From Podospora comata (Eukaryota > Ascomycota > Sordariomycetes > Sordariales > Podosporaceae), in contig CP071493.1 of assembly GCA_017354895.1 (NCBI GenBank), positions 3,100,001 through 3,164,000 of the forward strand: DNA of 64,000 bases, read 5' to 3'. Both the position numbers and the translations under genes were made by a program. Under the pieces are notes generated by a model. That model saw only the letters and a program-made list of their open reading frames with translations, was not told where the DNA came from and ran no database searches. Positions 8,960-19,904 of this stretch are shown in pieces (position 1 is the first letter of the stretch; every line of letters starts with the position of its first letter).

Positions 8960-10661
8960 TCAATACCCCTGAGCCTCAACAACCCCATACCTCACCAACC
9001 CCAACACAGCCCCAAAGATACACGCTACCGGCGGCTCAACCCCAAACCAAGCACCGCCCACGTAGCTTCCCGCCGTAACAACCACCCACCAAGGATCATC
9101 CGCCAAACTCTTCCCCTGACTGAACCCCTCATCAATCCACCCAATCTGCCACAGTCTATACACGGCCGTGTAAATCAGCCCAACAGCAGCAGCATTCACA
9201 CCCCTCAACAAGCTCTTCACCCACCTCCACCCCCTAATCGCACTCCAAAGACCCATGGTCCCATGAACAGTCCACAACCCAGGCAAGAAGATCGCCAAGA
9301 AACCCAAAAACCCTCCCAGCACCCCAGAATACCCCCCATTAATCGCCGTGAGGGTACCCAAGTAAACAGCAAAGTTGAAATTCGGCCCCGGAAACCCCTG
9401 GATAAGCGCCAGCCCAATCAAGAAGTCTCTAGGGGAAACCCAATTCTCCGCAACGATATACTCCCTCAACAGCGGGATAACCACCGGCCCGCCCCCAAAA
9501 ATAATCGTACCCGCCAGGTAGAGGTTGCTAAACAGCCTATACAGCAACGGGTTCGCTGGGATGAGGCCACGAGTGAGCATAACCGCGACAAACGACGCCA
9601 GAAAAGCCGCAATCAGTGCCAGCCCTGACTTCCAGGACATGACACTGATCTGGTGGCTCCTTGGCACAACCCTCTGCTCTGCCTCTTCCTCCTCCCGTCT
9701 GAGCTGCTGTTGCGACTGCCCGTCCGCATTATCACCCCCAGTTGAAACCCTCTCCCTGGTCCCCTTCCCATCCTCCTCCCTCACAACCTCCCTCTCCGCC
9801 CCCGAACCCCCCGGCACCCGTTGCTCCCTCAATTCCACCTCCCTCTCCTCATCCCTGACCTTCCCCTTCTTCACCTTGCTTACAACCCACAAAACCGGCC
9901 CATGCAGCCACCTAAAATCCCACACCACAGCCACCACCCCCGCCGCCAGCATCAAAACCGGAAAGTACCATAGAGCATTGTACAACAACCCGGCCGCCGC
10001 GCCCAAATAAACCAACAACCTCGTCAGCTTGTCCGTAATAGCCTTTTGCGCCAATTGCACAGCCGCCAGAGCAATAATCCCAACAGTAGCCGCGTTGAGG
10101 CCAGATAGCAACGCATAAACCGCACGGGGAAGTGTTTCTCCAACGTTGGAGATACCAATCGCGAGACCAAACATCCCCAACGCACCGGGGAGCGACCAGA
10201 GGAAGAAGGAGAGGACGGCGGGGGGGAAGCCGAGGCGGATGAGGTTGATGCAGTAGTGCATTTTTGTCGAGCCGGGGCCGGAGAAGGCTTGGCAGATGGA
10301 GAAGAGTTCTTGGTACTATTCACAAACCAAAACATTAACAATGACTATCTTAAGGGAAAAGGGGGCGGAATGGGACGTACGACTGTCTCGTCGATCCAGG
10401 AGAGTTTGGAGACGTATTTATCGTGGAACTATTGTCGTTGTTAGTTTATATCTATGATATGGAAATGAGGGGAGGCTTGTAAGGGGTGAAAAGAGGGAAA
10501 CATACAATCTTGAAATGCACCGGCGGGCCACCAAAAGAGGTGAACCCCATGTACCAGTTCTCCTTGAAAGAAGTCCACATCCGAGGGCCGATCTCGTCGA
10601 GGTTGACAAAGTCTTTGAGACGCCATGTTGTTGGGTCCCAGCGGTGGGATTTGAGGCCCAT
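8960..10661 (-). CDS. Chromate transporter (CHR family) membrane protein
   Basis: Exons 10506-10661, 10381-10428 and 8960-10315 give 519 residues. The protein has the two-half layout of long CHR proteins. Each half has a Gly-rich signature near its start (TSFGGPPVHF at about 41-50 and IIFGGGPVVIPLL at about 339-351), followed by a GPG or GFPGPNFN motif and several hydrophobic helices. A charged, disordered linker of about 75 residues (roughly 217-291) joins the halves. Family members export chromate or related oxyanions across the plasma membrane, in bacteria and in some fungi. The substrate here is not proven. Both introns fall at phase 0 in the first half. The start lies 5' of the first conserved segment with no better upstream ATG. 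Four CCAAT boxes lie 320-380 bases upstream. Confidence 0.92.
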
Positions 10662-10980
10662 TGTGGGTGGTTGTTGCTGTGTCGGTGGTGGTGATGGTGT
10701 TGAATGCGTATAAGTCAGCGCGTGCAAGTGCCTTCCCGAATGATCAACTCCTCCAAAACACCAACACTTTCCCTGTCAAAGAGTGTGAGAAGGTCTGGTG
10801 AAAATCAATGTTGATATTCGAGCTGCTCACTCAAATATATACCCCCCCGTCTTCCACTCCCTTGTTGATCGCCGACCATCAAAGCGAACAAACACAGCAA
10901 GCTACCCCCCCACCCCCCCATCCCCATGTCCCAGATTCCCCTTCCCGTGCGCCAAGCATCGGCATCAAACTCCCCATCCC

Positions 10981-11040
10981 ATTGGCGCGACACCCATGAC
11001 GCCAGAGCACGTGTACACTTCCCCAATCCCATTGGCCAAT
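10981..11040. promoter_or_regulatory. Cluster of four CCAAT boxes
   Basis: ATTGG at 10981, CCAAT at 11023, and a back-to-back pair ATTGGCCAAT at 11031-11040. They lie 320-380 bases upstream of the chromate-transporter start. CCAAT is bound by the HAP/CBC complex in ascomycetes. Function is inferred. Confidence 0.45.
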
Positions 11041-11249
11041 TCTCAACACCACAACTTGTCATACACTTTCGGCGAGATGGTTTAGGAAAGGCTCAAAATC
11101 AAATCAAAACGTCAGTATTGATACAAGGCTGATGATGAAATCTTTCTCTGTCTCTCTCTGTGTGGATGTGTCTCTCTGCTGTGAACCACAAAGTCCCCCA
11201 AAACACCCAAAAAACCCCAAAGGAATATGTACCAGTAGAAGCGAACGAC

Positions 11250-11280
11250 ACACACACACCCACACACACACACACACAAC
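11250..11280. repeat. CA microsatellite
   Basis: CA run with one CCC interruption, directly visible. Confidence 0.85.
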
Positions 11281-11851
11281 CACAACGACAACAACCCATA
11301 ACGTACATACATTTCCTTCCGTCCCTCTCCCCAAACCAACGTGCCATACCAGCTAGCACTGTTTCCCATCCATCCATTCAAAAAAGACACGCTGATTTCC
11401 TCCCAGTTGAATAAATCGCAACACAGACGCTTCCCATCAAACCCCCCAACCAACCCACTGATCCAATCCAACCAACCCTCATAATATACAACATTGCTTC
11501 GCTTCTTCCCTCGCATCATACATCCGATCGTTTTGCTTGTTCTTCAACTCCGAGATCTGTATCATCCCTCCGATGTTGAATGTTTGTGTTGTTCCTGCCC
11601 CCCTTTCAACTTTCCCAAAAAAAAAAAAAAAAAGAACAAACGCCAACCATTGTTCATCTCTCTCAAAACATGCTCCTTATGCCAAAACAAACCCTTTAAA
11701 CCCCAAGGTCCCAACCAGAACCAAACCAACCCTAGATGCTGATTTTTAAGCCGGCTTTTTGTAACCCGAAAACAGAAGCTCCGCAAAGCATTCTCCAAAC
11801 AAACAAATGAAAAGGTTAATGTGTTCACTTTCACTAGGCATCGTGAACCTC

Positions 11852-14800
11852 TCAGTGGTGTCGCTTGCTAACAGGCATATGCCCATCATAATCCCACCCT
11901 CGCTTCAGCCCACCCCCAGCCTCGTACACGCTCGCCACCGACTCCTGCCACATGGCCGGTGTGACAAAGTTCTGCACCGGGGCCGCGGCGGCCGAATACT
12001 GCGCTGCTGCCGCCGGCATGGGCTGCTGCTGCTGTGCAGCTGTCCTAAGCTGCGCCTGCACCGCGTGCATGTCGTGTATGCTCGCCGTGTCCGAGGCGCC
12101 GGATGAAGCGCTCATCGCACCACCACCACCACCACCCTGTCCCCCTGTTGGTGACGACTGGACTGGAGGGGTGCCGAACGAGGTGTTCCATTGGCTATGA
12201 AACAGTCAGTACAACTACCACTGGTGGTTCCCTCAGTTGTGTCACTTACTCAAAAATCCGCGACGGGTTCCACGCAGGCGCCGCCTCTGCCAAAGCCAAC
12301 GACGACTGCGGCACGGCGGCCGGTGCCTGAGCGCCATGGCCGGAAGGCATCATTCCGAGCGACTGTACACCGGGGGAGGAGTCACTCTTGCTGTCCAGCG
12401 GGCCGACGGTGGAGATGGGTGTGATGGGGAGGCTGTAACTAACTTGCGAGTGTGGCACCTGCGTGTCCAAGAGCCTGGGCCCGGGCGGGCTGGGGTGCGA
12501 GTTGGAATGCGGGCTGCCGTACGGGAAGCTGGGCTTCAGCACGAACGGCTTCCGGACGTCCGCAGAAAAGGCCTCCCGCACCGAGTCGATCTGCCTCTGC
12601 ATGTCCGGCATGGGCCACGAGCTCATGCACTTTTCCAGGATCCTCATGTGGCGCGTAAAGTACTCCCTGGCTTCCGAGTTCAGGTCTGGGTCTGGTGATG
12701 TCAAGGCAACCTGTACGTAGCAAGCTTGTCAGCAAAAAGAAGTTCAAAGCATTTGGCATATGAAAGGGTCGGCGTACAAGGTGTAGGACAATGCATGCGA
12801 GCACCGCGTAAATGGTAAAGTTGATGCCCCGCTGCATGCACAGCAGTCCGTTCAGTCCGTACGCGCCCATGACAGCCTCCTGGAGTCTGCACAGCATCTT
12901 GGCTGCGTTGTACGACACCAGCATGTGATGTTTCCATTGGCCCCCTGGCGTGGAAGGGGACAAGAAGGCGAGCTGAGGCCTGTTGAACAGGATAATCGAC
13001 AAGTAGTAGTACGAATGGACGTTGCCGACAAAAGCTGAAGGCAGCCACGGCGGTGAGCCGTTGGCTGGATAAGTTATCGACATGTCTGCCGGTATCTCAG
13101 CCAACCAAGCATCGAGAGCCGGGCTGATCTGGACGAAATCGGGATCGAGGCCCCATTCCTTGACCTCCTTGCTCTTCTTCAACCGCCCGTACACCACCAC
13201 CATGCGGCTGACGTTGCGAACCACTCTGGCGAGGTAGGTGAAGTTGCGCGAAACGTGGTACTCGGATTCATCTTGGTTGGGTAGCAGCCTCGGCACGTTG
13301 AAGTCCACCGTGTCCTCCTCGACCTGAAAATCGGTTCGCCCTACTCTACTCGTCAGCTTTCTATGCGCAGCACAAACCACAGGTATCGCTCTGCCGTGTT
13401 GCCATACCCTGAGGAGAACCAATCATCATCTCCACCGTGAATAATGTCTGCCAAATTCTTGTCTTCAGGGCACACTCGGATGGGCTCGACCCACAAGACC
13501 TGCCGTGTCGGTGGTCTCCGTAATGCTCATCTAATCCCAAGTCCTTGCCCAACTGGACACACTGCTCGATGCTCATCCAAGAACGGTAATAGTAGCCTCG
13601 CTTCGGTGCCGATTCGCGGGCCTTCAGAAGAATCATGAGTGCCTGTAGCGTGCTGAGGCGAGGGATATCCATGAAAGAGTCGGCGTGGCGGGTGGCGAGC
13701 GCGAGCCACTGCTGCCCTTGGGCCGGTTCGTCTGCTAACCGGCCCGAGATGGCAAACATGGCTTCCAAAAGAAGGGGCGATATCGATTCCCTGTTGTCGT
13801 GCCACTGTTGATAGAAGTGGGCTTTATCCAAAACGGGCACATAAGGATGGGCATTCGTAAAGAACAGGTCCAGGTAATGAAGGACGGTGTCGTCGTCGGG
13901 CATAAGCTCTGGCGGAATTCGAATTTTGGATCCTCCCAAACCAGCTGTGAGTGGTGGCAACAAACTCTTGTATTCGTCGCCCTCCTCCACGACGGGATCT
14001 TCTTCCCTCATCGATTGCATCTTGCTGTTTAGATAGGGCGCTGTCCCTGCCTCGTTAACCTTCAAGGACCCTAACAGGTCAGCCAAGTCTTGTTGTGCAT
14101 ATTCTGACTGGTAGGTGTCCGCCGGAGATGCTGGATGTGATGGCTGTTGCATCGGCGGTGTTGGAAATGCGGCCTGGGCGCCATACTGGTGATCCACAAC
14201 ATTGACAGCATTGACGGCGTGATGCACAGGTTGATATTGTAGATTGTGAGGGACTGTCTGAGAATCGGAATACTGGACCGCATGGTAAAGGGCTGATGTG
14301 TCCTGGTAGGATGTCTGCGGCGCATAAAGGTTAGGTTTTGGTGCATGTCCTAGGAGCTGTTGTTGATCCTGTAGTGGTAGTGGCTGTCGGAAGCCCTCAT
14401 GCACATGCGAGGTCTCAAACTGGGATCGTGGTGGTTCGTAGACCTGAGGTTCAGACGACCCGTCGAAGCCGTTCGGACGAACACAGACAAGTTTCAGGCG
14501 TATGCATGCTGAGCAGGGCCAGGTGTTTGTGGTGGCAGCGTCACACTTGATCTTTCTCCTCCGGCATCCCTCGCAAGCTCTCATCACTGTATGCGCGAGT
14601 CAGTTTGATACATGGGGGAGCACTAGCGGGGGATGAGCGCTGATCCCATACCCTTCAACCGCTTGTGACGGTTATGTTCGTCCACAAAGACATAGTCTAG
14701 CTCAACGGTCAGATAACAGAACCAAAAAAAGGAGAGGGAGGGGCGCACTCTTTTGCATCTCTCGTGGTTGCTGCTGATAAGCCGGAGGCGCAAAGCTGAA

Positions 14801-14857
14801 GCTCCCCATCTGGGAGTTTTGAGGGAGCAGCCGGCGCACTGTAGGGTCGTTGGACAT
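11852..14857 (-). CDS. Zn2Cys6 transcription factor with fungal-specific middle domain
   Basis: Six exons (14749-14857, 14652-14696, 13408-14586, 12778-13340, 12250-12710, 11852-12194) give 899 residues with all phases consistent. A zinc cluster C-x2-C-x6-C-x9-C-x2-C-x6-C lies at residues 56-86, directly after a DEHNRHKRLK segment on the tiny exon 2. A Gln/Pro-rich region of about 150 residues follows. The fungal transcription-factor middle homology region starts near the 'YLDLFFTNAHPYVPVLDKAHF' stretch (17-residue core) and runs for about 350 residues. The C-terminus is low-complexity, with Gly, Gln and Ala runs and a final basic KRHH. It should act in the nucleus as a sequence-specific regulator. 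I recognise the conserved N-terminal block but cannot name the target pathway. The first intron uses a GTGCGC donor with a CTGAC branch site and is the least certain junction. Confidence 0.9.
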
Positions 14858-17800
14858 GGTGGTGGTGGGAGTGATGATGATGAACGGTGGGATGAAGCGT
14901 CTTGCGCAGACGTTCGCAGCTATGCGCTGATGATGGACGAGAGAAGGCGACTCCACATTCAAGTCATCCGATGATAGAGGGCAAAAAGCAATGCGCGCAC
15001 AGCCGTGGTATCGGGTCGCTGGGTCGAGGTGGGCGGCCGGCGCAGGGTTGGCGTGTGCGTCTCCAGTGAGCAGTGGGCAGTGAGCAGTGAGCAGTGGTCC
15101 AATGTCGAGGCGGCAAAGGAGGGGGAGGCGAGATCTCTCTTCTCGACCACAGCACAGCAGCGGCAACAAGTTCAAGCAGTAGGCAGACAGTCGTAGTGGT
15201 AGTAGCAGGAGTGAAAGCGTGTGTGTGTGAGTGGACGTCGAGGGGATTTTAGCCAAACGCGTGTACAGAGTGATTGTCCTGATGCCCTGGTCGGCGAAGA
15301 CGAGCTAGTAATAAGGGTGGTCCCAGGACCTCCTGGACGTCGAGCGAAGGGGTAACCCTGCCCAAAGGACCCGGCACGCCTGTCTTGATCAGGACCTCCA
15401 CAGCACACCTGCAGGTGCACGAATCTGACAAGCTCGCTATGGGGAATTTCCCTCAGCGTGAGAGGGCCCCCAGGAACTGAGGAAGATACTGTAGGGTATG
15501 TAATCGAAAGCGAGCTGCTGTTGCTGTCACTGTGTAGGCGGAGAGTTGGCAAGAGCCAGTTCAGACTTTGCGCAGCGAGTACGAACAGTGCGGCGCAGAC
15601 AAGTGTCCCCCTCACAGACCAGCAGTGTCTCTGATAATGATGCTTGTGATATTGGCATGAACAAGGCCGGCCGTTCAGAAAATGCAAAAAAATGCAGTTC
15701 ATTTCCAGAGAAGCTAGTGTAGGTGTATCTAGCTCGCTGTGCTAATTCAAGAGTGGCCAACCTCACAGGCAACACACTCCAAGGCAGGAGGAGGAGGGGT
15801 AGAGTGAAGACATCAGGGGCGTTGGGATAAAGAACAGCCCGCGTCTCCAGGTCTCCCCTCAAGTGTGGATGGCAAACCGGGGACCCCCCAGGGTTTGCCC
15901 ATCTTTTTCCAGGTTGACCGCACGAGCCACCCCCAAGCCAGGGTCTCGGAATCTCCAGTGGAAGGCCGCTGTGTGTGAATCGAGCATTGCTTGTCCACTT
16001 GTCGTCCATCGTCCCTAAATTGCTGGATATCCACCCACTAACACCAAATCGTTGCTTTGCATATCGCGGCAGTTCGCGCACGTCGACCACCTCTTTTTTT
16101 TCCCTCGGTCGATGACGGGAACAGTCTTTCTGTACTGACATCATGTCTTGCTGAGAGCATGCTCTCGTAATTTTCGGACTTAAGGAGATATCGCCCCTCT
16201 ATTTTCGTGCCACGTTCCCAAGTCGTTTCTCGTTCCTCGTTTAGGTTCTCGTTTTCCCGTCCTTGGTTTCCCCATGGCCACACCGTATTTGCTGGCTTCC
16301 TCGATGGCCCCGCGCCGATCCCCATGGTCCGGCGCCCGTGGTGGACAAGCGGTACCCTAACAAGCAGGATTCCACCATGCTTGGCTTGGGAAGGACAAGG
16401 AAACGCACCGCAACGCGACAATTCTGCTGAGCTACACGGTATTACACGACAGGTGCCGTCGCCAGGGACAGTGAGTGGCATGGCATGGCATGGCGAGGCT
16501 GGGCGACGTAAGCGGGGTGGCAGCCGCAGCACACTCGCATGCAATGTGCGATTGCAGCGCAGCCAGCCCGGTAACGTGGGGAGCCCTTTACCGTGCCGCC
16601 TGCCCCTGGCGGGAACGGGTAAGCCCCAGGCTAACGACACATCATTCATGCGATATAAAGTACAACCAGTTTCTAGGAAAACCACGGCTTGTCCGTTGTT
16701 GAATGAGTAAATTGCCTTTTCAGCGTGCCCAATGGCTGAATCAATGAGCTCGTATGCTCATGGCAACAGTGCCACAGCAATACCGCAGACTACTACACCG
16801 AGGCCCGCCGAGGGCGTGCCTCTGACGCCTGGTGCTGCAAGCCAGTCTCTGGGCGCTGCGTGACTGACAGTTGCAGACAGGAGGAAACAGGCTAGCGAGA
16901 ACCGAGCAGCCGTCATCCAATCTTGACAAATGAGAGTTGCAGCGCCCTCTTGCCACGACGTATCCCCAAAAGCACCGCCATACCGCCAGAAAACAGTCTC
17001 ACGGACACTTCCGGGCGGAGACGGTTATTCCTCGTGGTCCGTCAGGGTAGTCCTTCCGTGACTCTGGGCGAGCCTGGTGACCCCTGAAGCGCGTGGTGTC
17101 TGGGTGCTGAAACACATCGCGAACCTTTCTTCAAACATCACAACACATGCCAGGGGAAGTCATGGGGGAAGCGGTGAGCTCCACTGACACGCCCTCATCA
17201 GCACTCTGCGCCAGCAGCGTCTCTCTTCCCCTCACACAAATCTTGCGCAAGAAAAGACGGCAATGGCCGTGACGTGAGGTGGTTGTCTGAGAGTTGGGCC
17301 CGCGAGACTATCCGAACCCAGTGGCTGGGCATCGCAAGCCCTTGCCCGTCACCGTTTTCGATGGAGATGCCCAGCATGCGGATATACTGCGGGAGAATTA
17401 AACCTCCTTCTCTTTTGAGCCCGAAAAACACGTGCAGATGTGCACACGCACGATATCGACCTGCCTCCTTCTGAAGCCTTTCATCATTCCGTCAAGGCGG
17501 ACCCTGGTCAAGGAACCTGTCAGTTGATCGTCTCTGACAAATGATGGATGCAAGTCGGTCCTCGTTTTCTGTAGATCGATCTTACCAAGATAGCGTACCA
17601 CGATGTTGCCTTGCTATTGTTGAGGAGTCTGCTGTGGTCCAATGGCTAGTGTATTCGTGCAGCATGCTCCGTAACCCAAGAATCAACATGGATCGTTTCG
17701 GTGTGTGGTCTCGCCCATCCCATGTCTTATCACATGCTCATGTTCTAGACGCGAGGGGGTGGGGCGGTGACAACGCTCTCCAGATCGAGAGCATGCCGAG

Positions 17801-19149
17801 GGACGGAGGATGACAGATATGATGGCTTTCCTCTTTCGATGTCATGAGAATTGCCGGTTGTTCATTCTTGCGTTCTTGAACACTCTTTAGTGGCTGTGTG
17901 GTTATCGTTATCACCAATATCTGGGGAAGGCAGTCGGTAGGGCAGGGTGTATGGTACCGAGCAAAGCCGCTACAGTACAACGGGCCCCAAGTTCTTCGAT
18001 CTTGACCATTGATTACGTTGCAAGCAACCCCCCAGGATGGCCCATGTATCCACATTCTGTCCTCCGTTTATGAAACGGCCATCGAGTACATAAACGGTAA
18101 CGTAGGGCCCATCAATCAGTCAAAGAGCTCGCAAGCATGGTCTCTTCTTGGGCATGCTTGAGAATCATCGTCTGGCCCGACTGGATGTTCCACTCGGCCG
18201 AGACTCATGAGACCTGCTGCAAAGAGAATCCAAAGAGGGAGCCCCCAAGAGACGTCGGGGCAAGATGTGATGGCTAATCCAGTCTGGAGTAGCTTCGGCA
18301 GCTCCCAGGCACAGACGGCGGACGGCAGGCGATGTTGAATTTAAGGTTGGAGATCACGGATCCCAAGGCATTTCTTTTGCTCCCATCATGGCATCTCCCA
18401 GGCCCGTTGTAGAAGGAACTCCGGCGAGGCTGCGTCATTTTCGTAGGTACCGGCTTGGGACGCGGGGATGGCTTCTGCCAGGTGGCCGGCGACGGGAGCC
18501 ATGCCACAGGGCGCCAAGAAGAACGTTTTTTTGCGGGCATCCTTCTTGAAAGCTTCCACGCAGGGGTCGTCACGGAAGGCCCCGCACCAGTAGCCGTATT
18601 CGGGATTGCCATCTGAACATCTGCTGAACACACCCCACGACACCCCATGTCTGAGATGCATGAATATGCGATTTCGCTATGAGCCGCCGTGATCGTCGAC
18701 ATAATATGGCGATTGGGCCTTGGTGAAATGCATATGGCCGACCGGACATTCCGCAGTTACAGGGAGGTGTCCAAGGAGATGGTTAGAAAATCATGTCATC
18801 GAGAGATTATAGAAGGCGGCATTCTCCGGCAACCAGCGGCTTGGATGCAGTCCCGAGCGGAAAAACGGTGCACCCGGCTCTTTCTTTGATGGCTCGGTAG
18901 TTGGCCCCACCCTAACCTGGAACCTCCAGCGAACGCTCAGAGCAGGTCGTTGCCCCTCCTAAACCGGAGCATCCATCCATCGCCTGGAGTGCATGTCATC
19001 ATTTCAAACAATTATCTACTTTGATAGAGCACACATCTCACTCAACAGTCACGGCACCTCAGATTCGTGGAAGCACGCCAACCGAATCTCCGCACAGTAA
19101 CGCCCAAGCAGCAAAACCCCTACCTAGGCCACGAAACCCCGCCTTCAAA
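14858..19149. other. Long gene-free stretch
   Basis: More than 4 kb with no gene I can support. The left end is the leader and promoter of the Zn2Cys6 regulator. It includes a heptamer repeat at 15065-15096. From 15.5 to 16.7 kb several overlapping open frames occur on both strands without splice logic or recognisable motifs. Around 18386-18661 on the minus strand lies a frame with four regularly placed cysteines that might be an exon remnant. Base composition is not AT-rich, so there is no sign of a RIP-mutated transposon. A long promoter or a non-coding transcript is possible. Confidence 0.4.
15065..15096. repeat. Heptanucleotide tandem repeat
   Basis: About four and a half head-to-tail copies of GTGAGCA, one with GTGGGCA, in the 5' flank of the Zn2Cys6 regulator. 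Directly visible. Confidence 0.75.
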
Positions 19150-19904
19150 ATGCGCGAAGTCGACAACGCCAACCCCTCCATCCTCAACGTCTCACAGCTT
19201 CCGAGCAGAAGTCGGAAAGTGACCACACCGAGGCAGGGACCGGACTCGAAATGCGACAACATTGTCTATTCTAAGCGTCCATGGCTGTGTGGGTCATCCT
19301 CATCAGAGGATGAGGACCTCGAGGAGGAGTACGGCGAGGACCCTGTGGATGCCCAGGACATCTACGGTAAGCACCACACCCACCCCTCATTACTCATTGC
19401 TTTTCGCATTGCATATACATCGTTGCTAGTTTCGATTTCCTCTGTTTGGTTTGAATGCACATCAATGCCGCTTTGATGCTCAGTGTTTAAAATAGATCGT
19501 GTTGGCGATCACGCAGCTGACGTTTCGCAGACCTTATTTCCCCAATATCAGACCCCGAACACCCTCATACTCTGGGGCAGCTCTCGGTGGTCCAACTACC
19601 TGACATCCACCTGACTCCTCCGCCAGCTGAGCGCCGAGGAGACAAACTGGTCACGGTCACTGTTGATCTGACACCTACCGTCAACCACTGCTCCCTTGCC
19701 ACTGTCATCGGTTTGGCAGTGCGGTACCGGCTGGAGCAGACCCTGCCGCCCAACTACCGCTTTGATGTGAGAATGAAGGATGGCTCTCATGCCCAGGACG
19801 ACCAAGTCAACAAGCAACTGGGTGACAAAGAGAGAGTCGCCGCGGCTCTGGAAAACGACACACTGAAAGGGATGCTCGACAAGATGCTCGAGACATGCGT
19901 GTAA
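19150..19904 (+). CDS. CIA2: MIP18 family (DUF59) cytosolic Fe-S assembly protein
   Basis: Two exons (19150-19366, 19531-19904) give 196 residues. The N-terminus is disordered with an acidic stretch (SSSSEDEDLEEEYGED). Exon 2 opens with DLISPISDPEHPHTLGQL, the family signature. The reactive-cysteine segment NHCSLATVIGLAVRYRL and the terminal NKQLGDKERVAAALEN block follow. In yeast, Cia2 works with Cia1 and Met18/Mms19 to hand [4Fe-4S] clusters to cytosolic and nuclear apoproteins. The intron (19367-19530) has a GTAAGC donor, a CTGAC branch site and a CGCAG acceptor. The start was taken at the first ATG with an AAAATG context that leads into the acidic N-terminus; in-frame sequence upstream has no ATG. 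It stands alone between two gene-poor regions. Confidence 0.95.

Larger units (their letters stand above)
10662..11851. other. Chromate-transporter promoter and regulator 3' flank
   Basis: No gene is seen. A cluster of CCAAT boxes at 10981-11040 belongs to the chromate-transporter promoter. A CA microsatellite lies at 11250-11280. An A-run at 11619-11633 lies in the 3' flank of the Zn2Cys6 regulator. Confidence 0.5.

Noticed and set aside
15527-16710. Overlapping open frames of 150-215 codons on both strands
   Set aside because: Several frames are open at once with mixed composition, no recognisable domain and no consistent splice sites. They look like stop-poor random sequence.
14858-19149. 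Possible transposon or RIP-mutated element in the long gene-poor stretch
   Set aside because: No terminal repeats, no transposase or reverse-transcriptase motif, and composition is not AT-skewed.
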